The notes under the pieces are model-generated. The model was not told the origin of the DNA and did no database searches. It saw nothing but the letters and a program-made list of their open reading frames with translations. Shown piece by piece: positions 63,775 through 64,000 of a stretch of 64,000 bases of DNA. Numbering within the stretch: position 1 is the first letter of the stretch; every line of letters starts with the position of its first letter. The stretch comes from DATJGR01 sp041739525. GTDB lineage: Bacteria; Pseudomonadota; Gammaproteobacteria; Pseudomonadales; Azotimanducaceae. Made by a program: the position numbers and the translations under genes. The stretch spans positions 18,679-82,678 of the forward strand of contig JBGSNQ010000184.1 of the NCBI GenBank assembly GCA_041739525.1. Direction: 5' to 3'.

Positions 63775-63790
63775 GGGGCTTCGAGTAACG

Positions 63791-64000
63791 CTACTGCCCC
63801 AACTGCGACAGCGCATATCGGAGAGGCTCATCCGATATGCGCATTGCGCCGTTGAAGGGATCGTCCATCTCGAGAATGAGGAAGAGCGACGCGGAGACCG
63901 ATAGCCCACACACCAGCAGTGCACCGATCACCGTCGCATTCCGCGGGGCAAACAACCCGAAGCTTCCGAACAACACTGTCAGCCAGCAGACGATCACGAT
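63791..64000 (-). CDS. DUF4239 (bestrophin-like) protein, C-terminal part only
   Basis: 70 codons are in the window, stop at 63791; the N-terminus lies outside. Two membrane segments (LTVLFGSFGLFAP and TVIGALLVCGLSVSASLFLIL) are followed by EMDDPFNGAMRISDEPLRYAL, the typical end of DUF4239 membrane proteins. Confidence 0.75.
   Translation of the reverse strand: MVIVCWLTVLFGSFGLFAPRNATVIGALLVCGLSVSASLFLILEMDDPFNGAMRISDEPLRYALSQLGQ

Overview
The window is GC-rich DNA from a proteobacterium, most likely a gammaproteobacterium. The lineage is inferred from family content (STY4528-type island replication protein, DUF4124 and DUF5329 proteins, a Coq4-like protein, adjacent tRNA-Val and tRNA-Asp genes); I could not run a search. 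Gene density is high and most genes have clear Shine-Dalgarno sequences.

Layout. 0-6.4 kb: an arylsulfatase cut by the window edge, a TetR regulator divergent from a Coq4-like protein, an amidohydrolase and a DUF3047 protein. At 6.62 kb lies the 3' half of a tRNA-Arg(CCU) gene, a typical integrase attachment scar. 6.9-12 kb: small membrane or exported proteins and two adjacent thioredoxin-fold peroxiredoxin-like genes, each with an in-frame TGA exactly where the catalytic Cys is expected, followed by a compact hairpin. These are the best candidates here for something special: a tandem pair of selenoproteins. 12.4-17.2 kb: DUF2090 and HAD genes, a glucoamylase-like protein and an ATP-grasp-like protein.

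17.5-31.6 kb is a metal (mainly copper) region. One tightly coupled operon encodes a small unknown protein, a Cys-less HMA-like protein, a P1B-type ATPase with a CPD instead of CPC motif, a MerR regulator and a PPK2 polyphosphate kinase. A second operon encodes a His/Met-rich secreted protein, a TolC-like lipoprotein, a Met-rich periplasmic protein, a multicopper oxidase, a cytochrome c and a canonical CPC copper ATPase with YHS domain. 32-37 kb holds a Crp/Fnr regulator flanked by two similar, probably paralogous terminator-ended small RNA candidates, then PAP2, DUF5329 and DUF4124 genes.

37.9-45 kb is a remnant of an integrative element: a structured noncoding stretch, an STY4528-type replication gene containing a 90-bp inverted repeat, a tyrosine integrase and a possible excisionase. 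A recombinase-in-trio (RIT) element has inserted into the last codons of the integrase gene, and its end recreates a near-native C-terminus and stop codon.

45-55.2 kb is an arsenic island: PEP synthase, ArsA ATPase, a degraded glutamine amidotransferase, an AhpD-like protein, an ArsC-glyoxalase fusion, the Acr3 arsenite pump, ArsR, a frameshifted second arsC, an ArsI-like C-As lyase, a TauD-like dioxygenase and a second ArsR. 55.4-64 kb looks like core genome: tRNA-Asp and tRNA-Val, a dienelactone hydrolase, two universal stress proteins, a hybrid sensor kinase, an RraA-like protein, an aminoglycoside-phosphotransferase-like kinase, a DUF481 protein and a partial DUF4239 protein.
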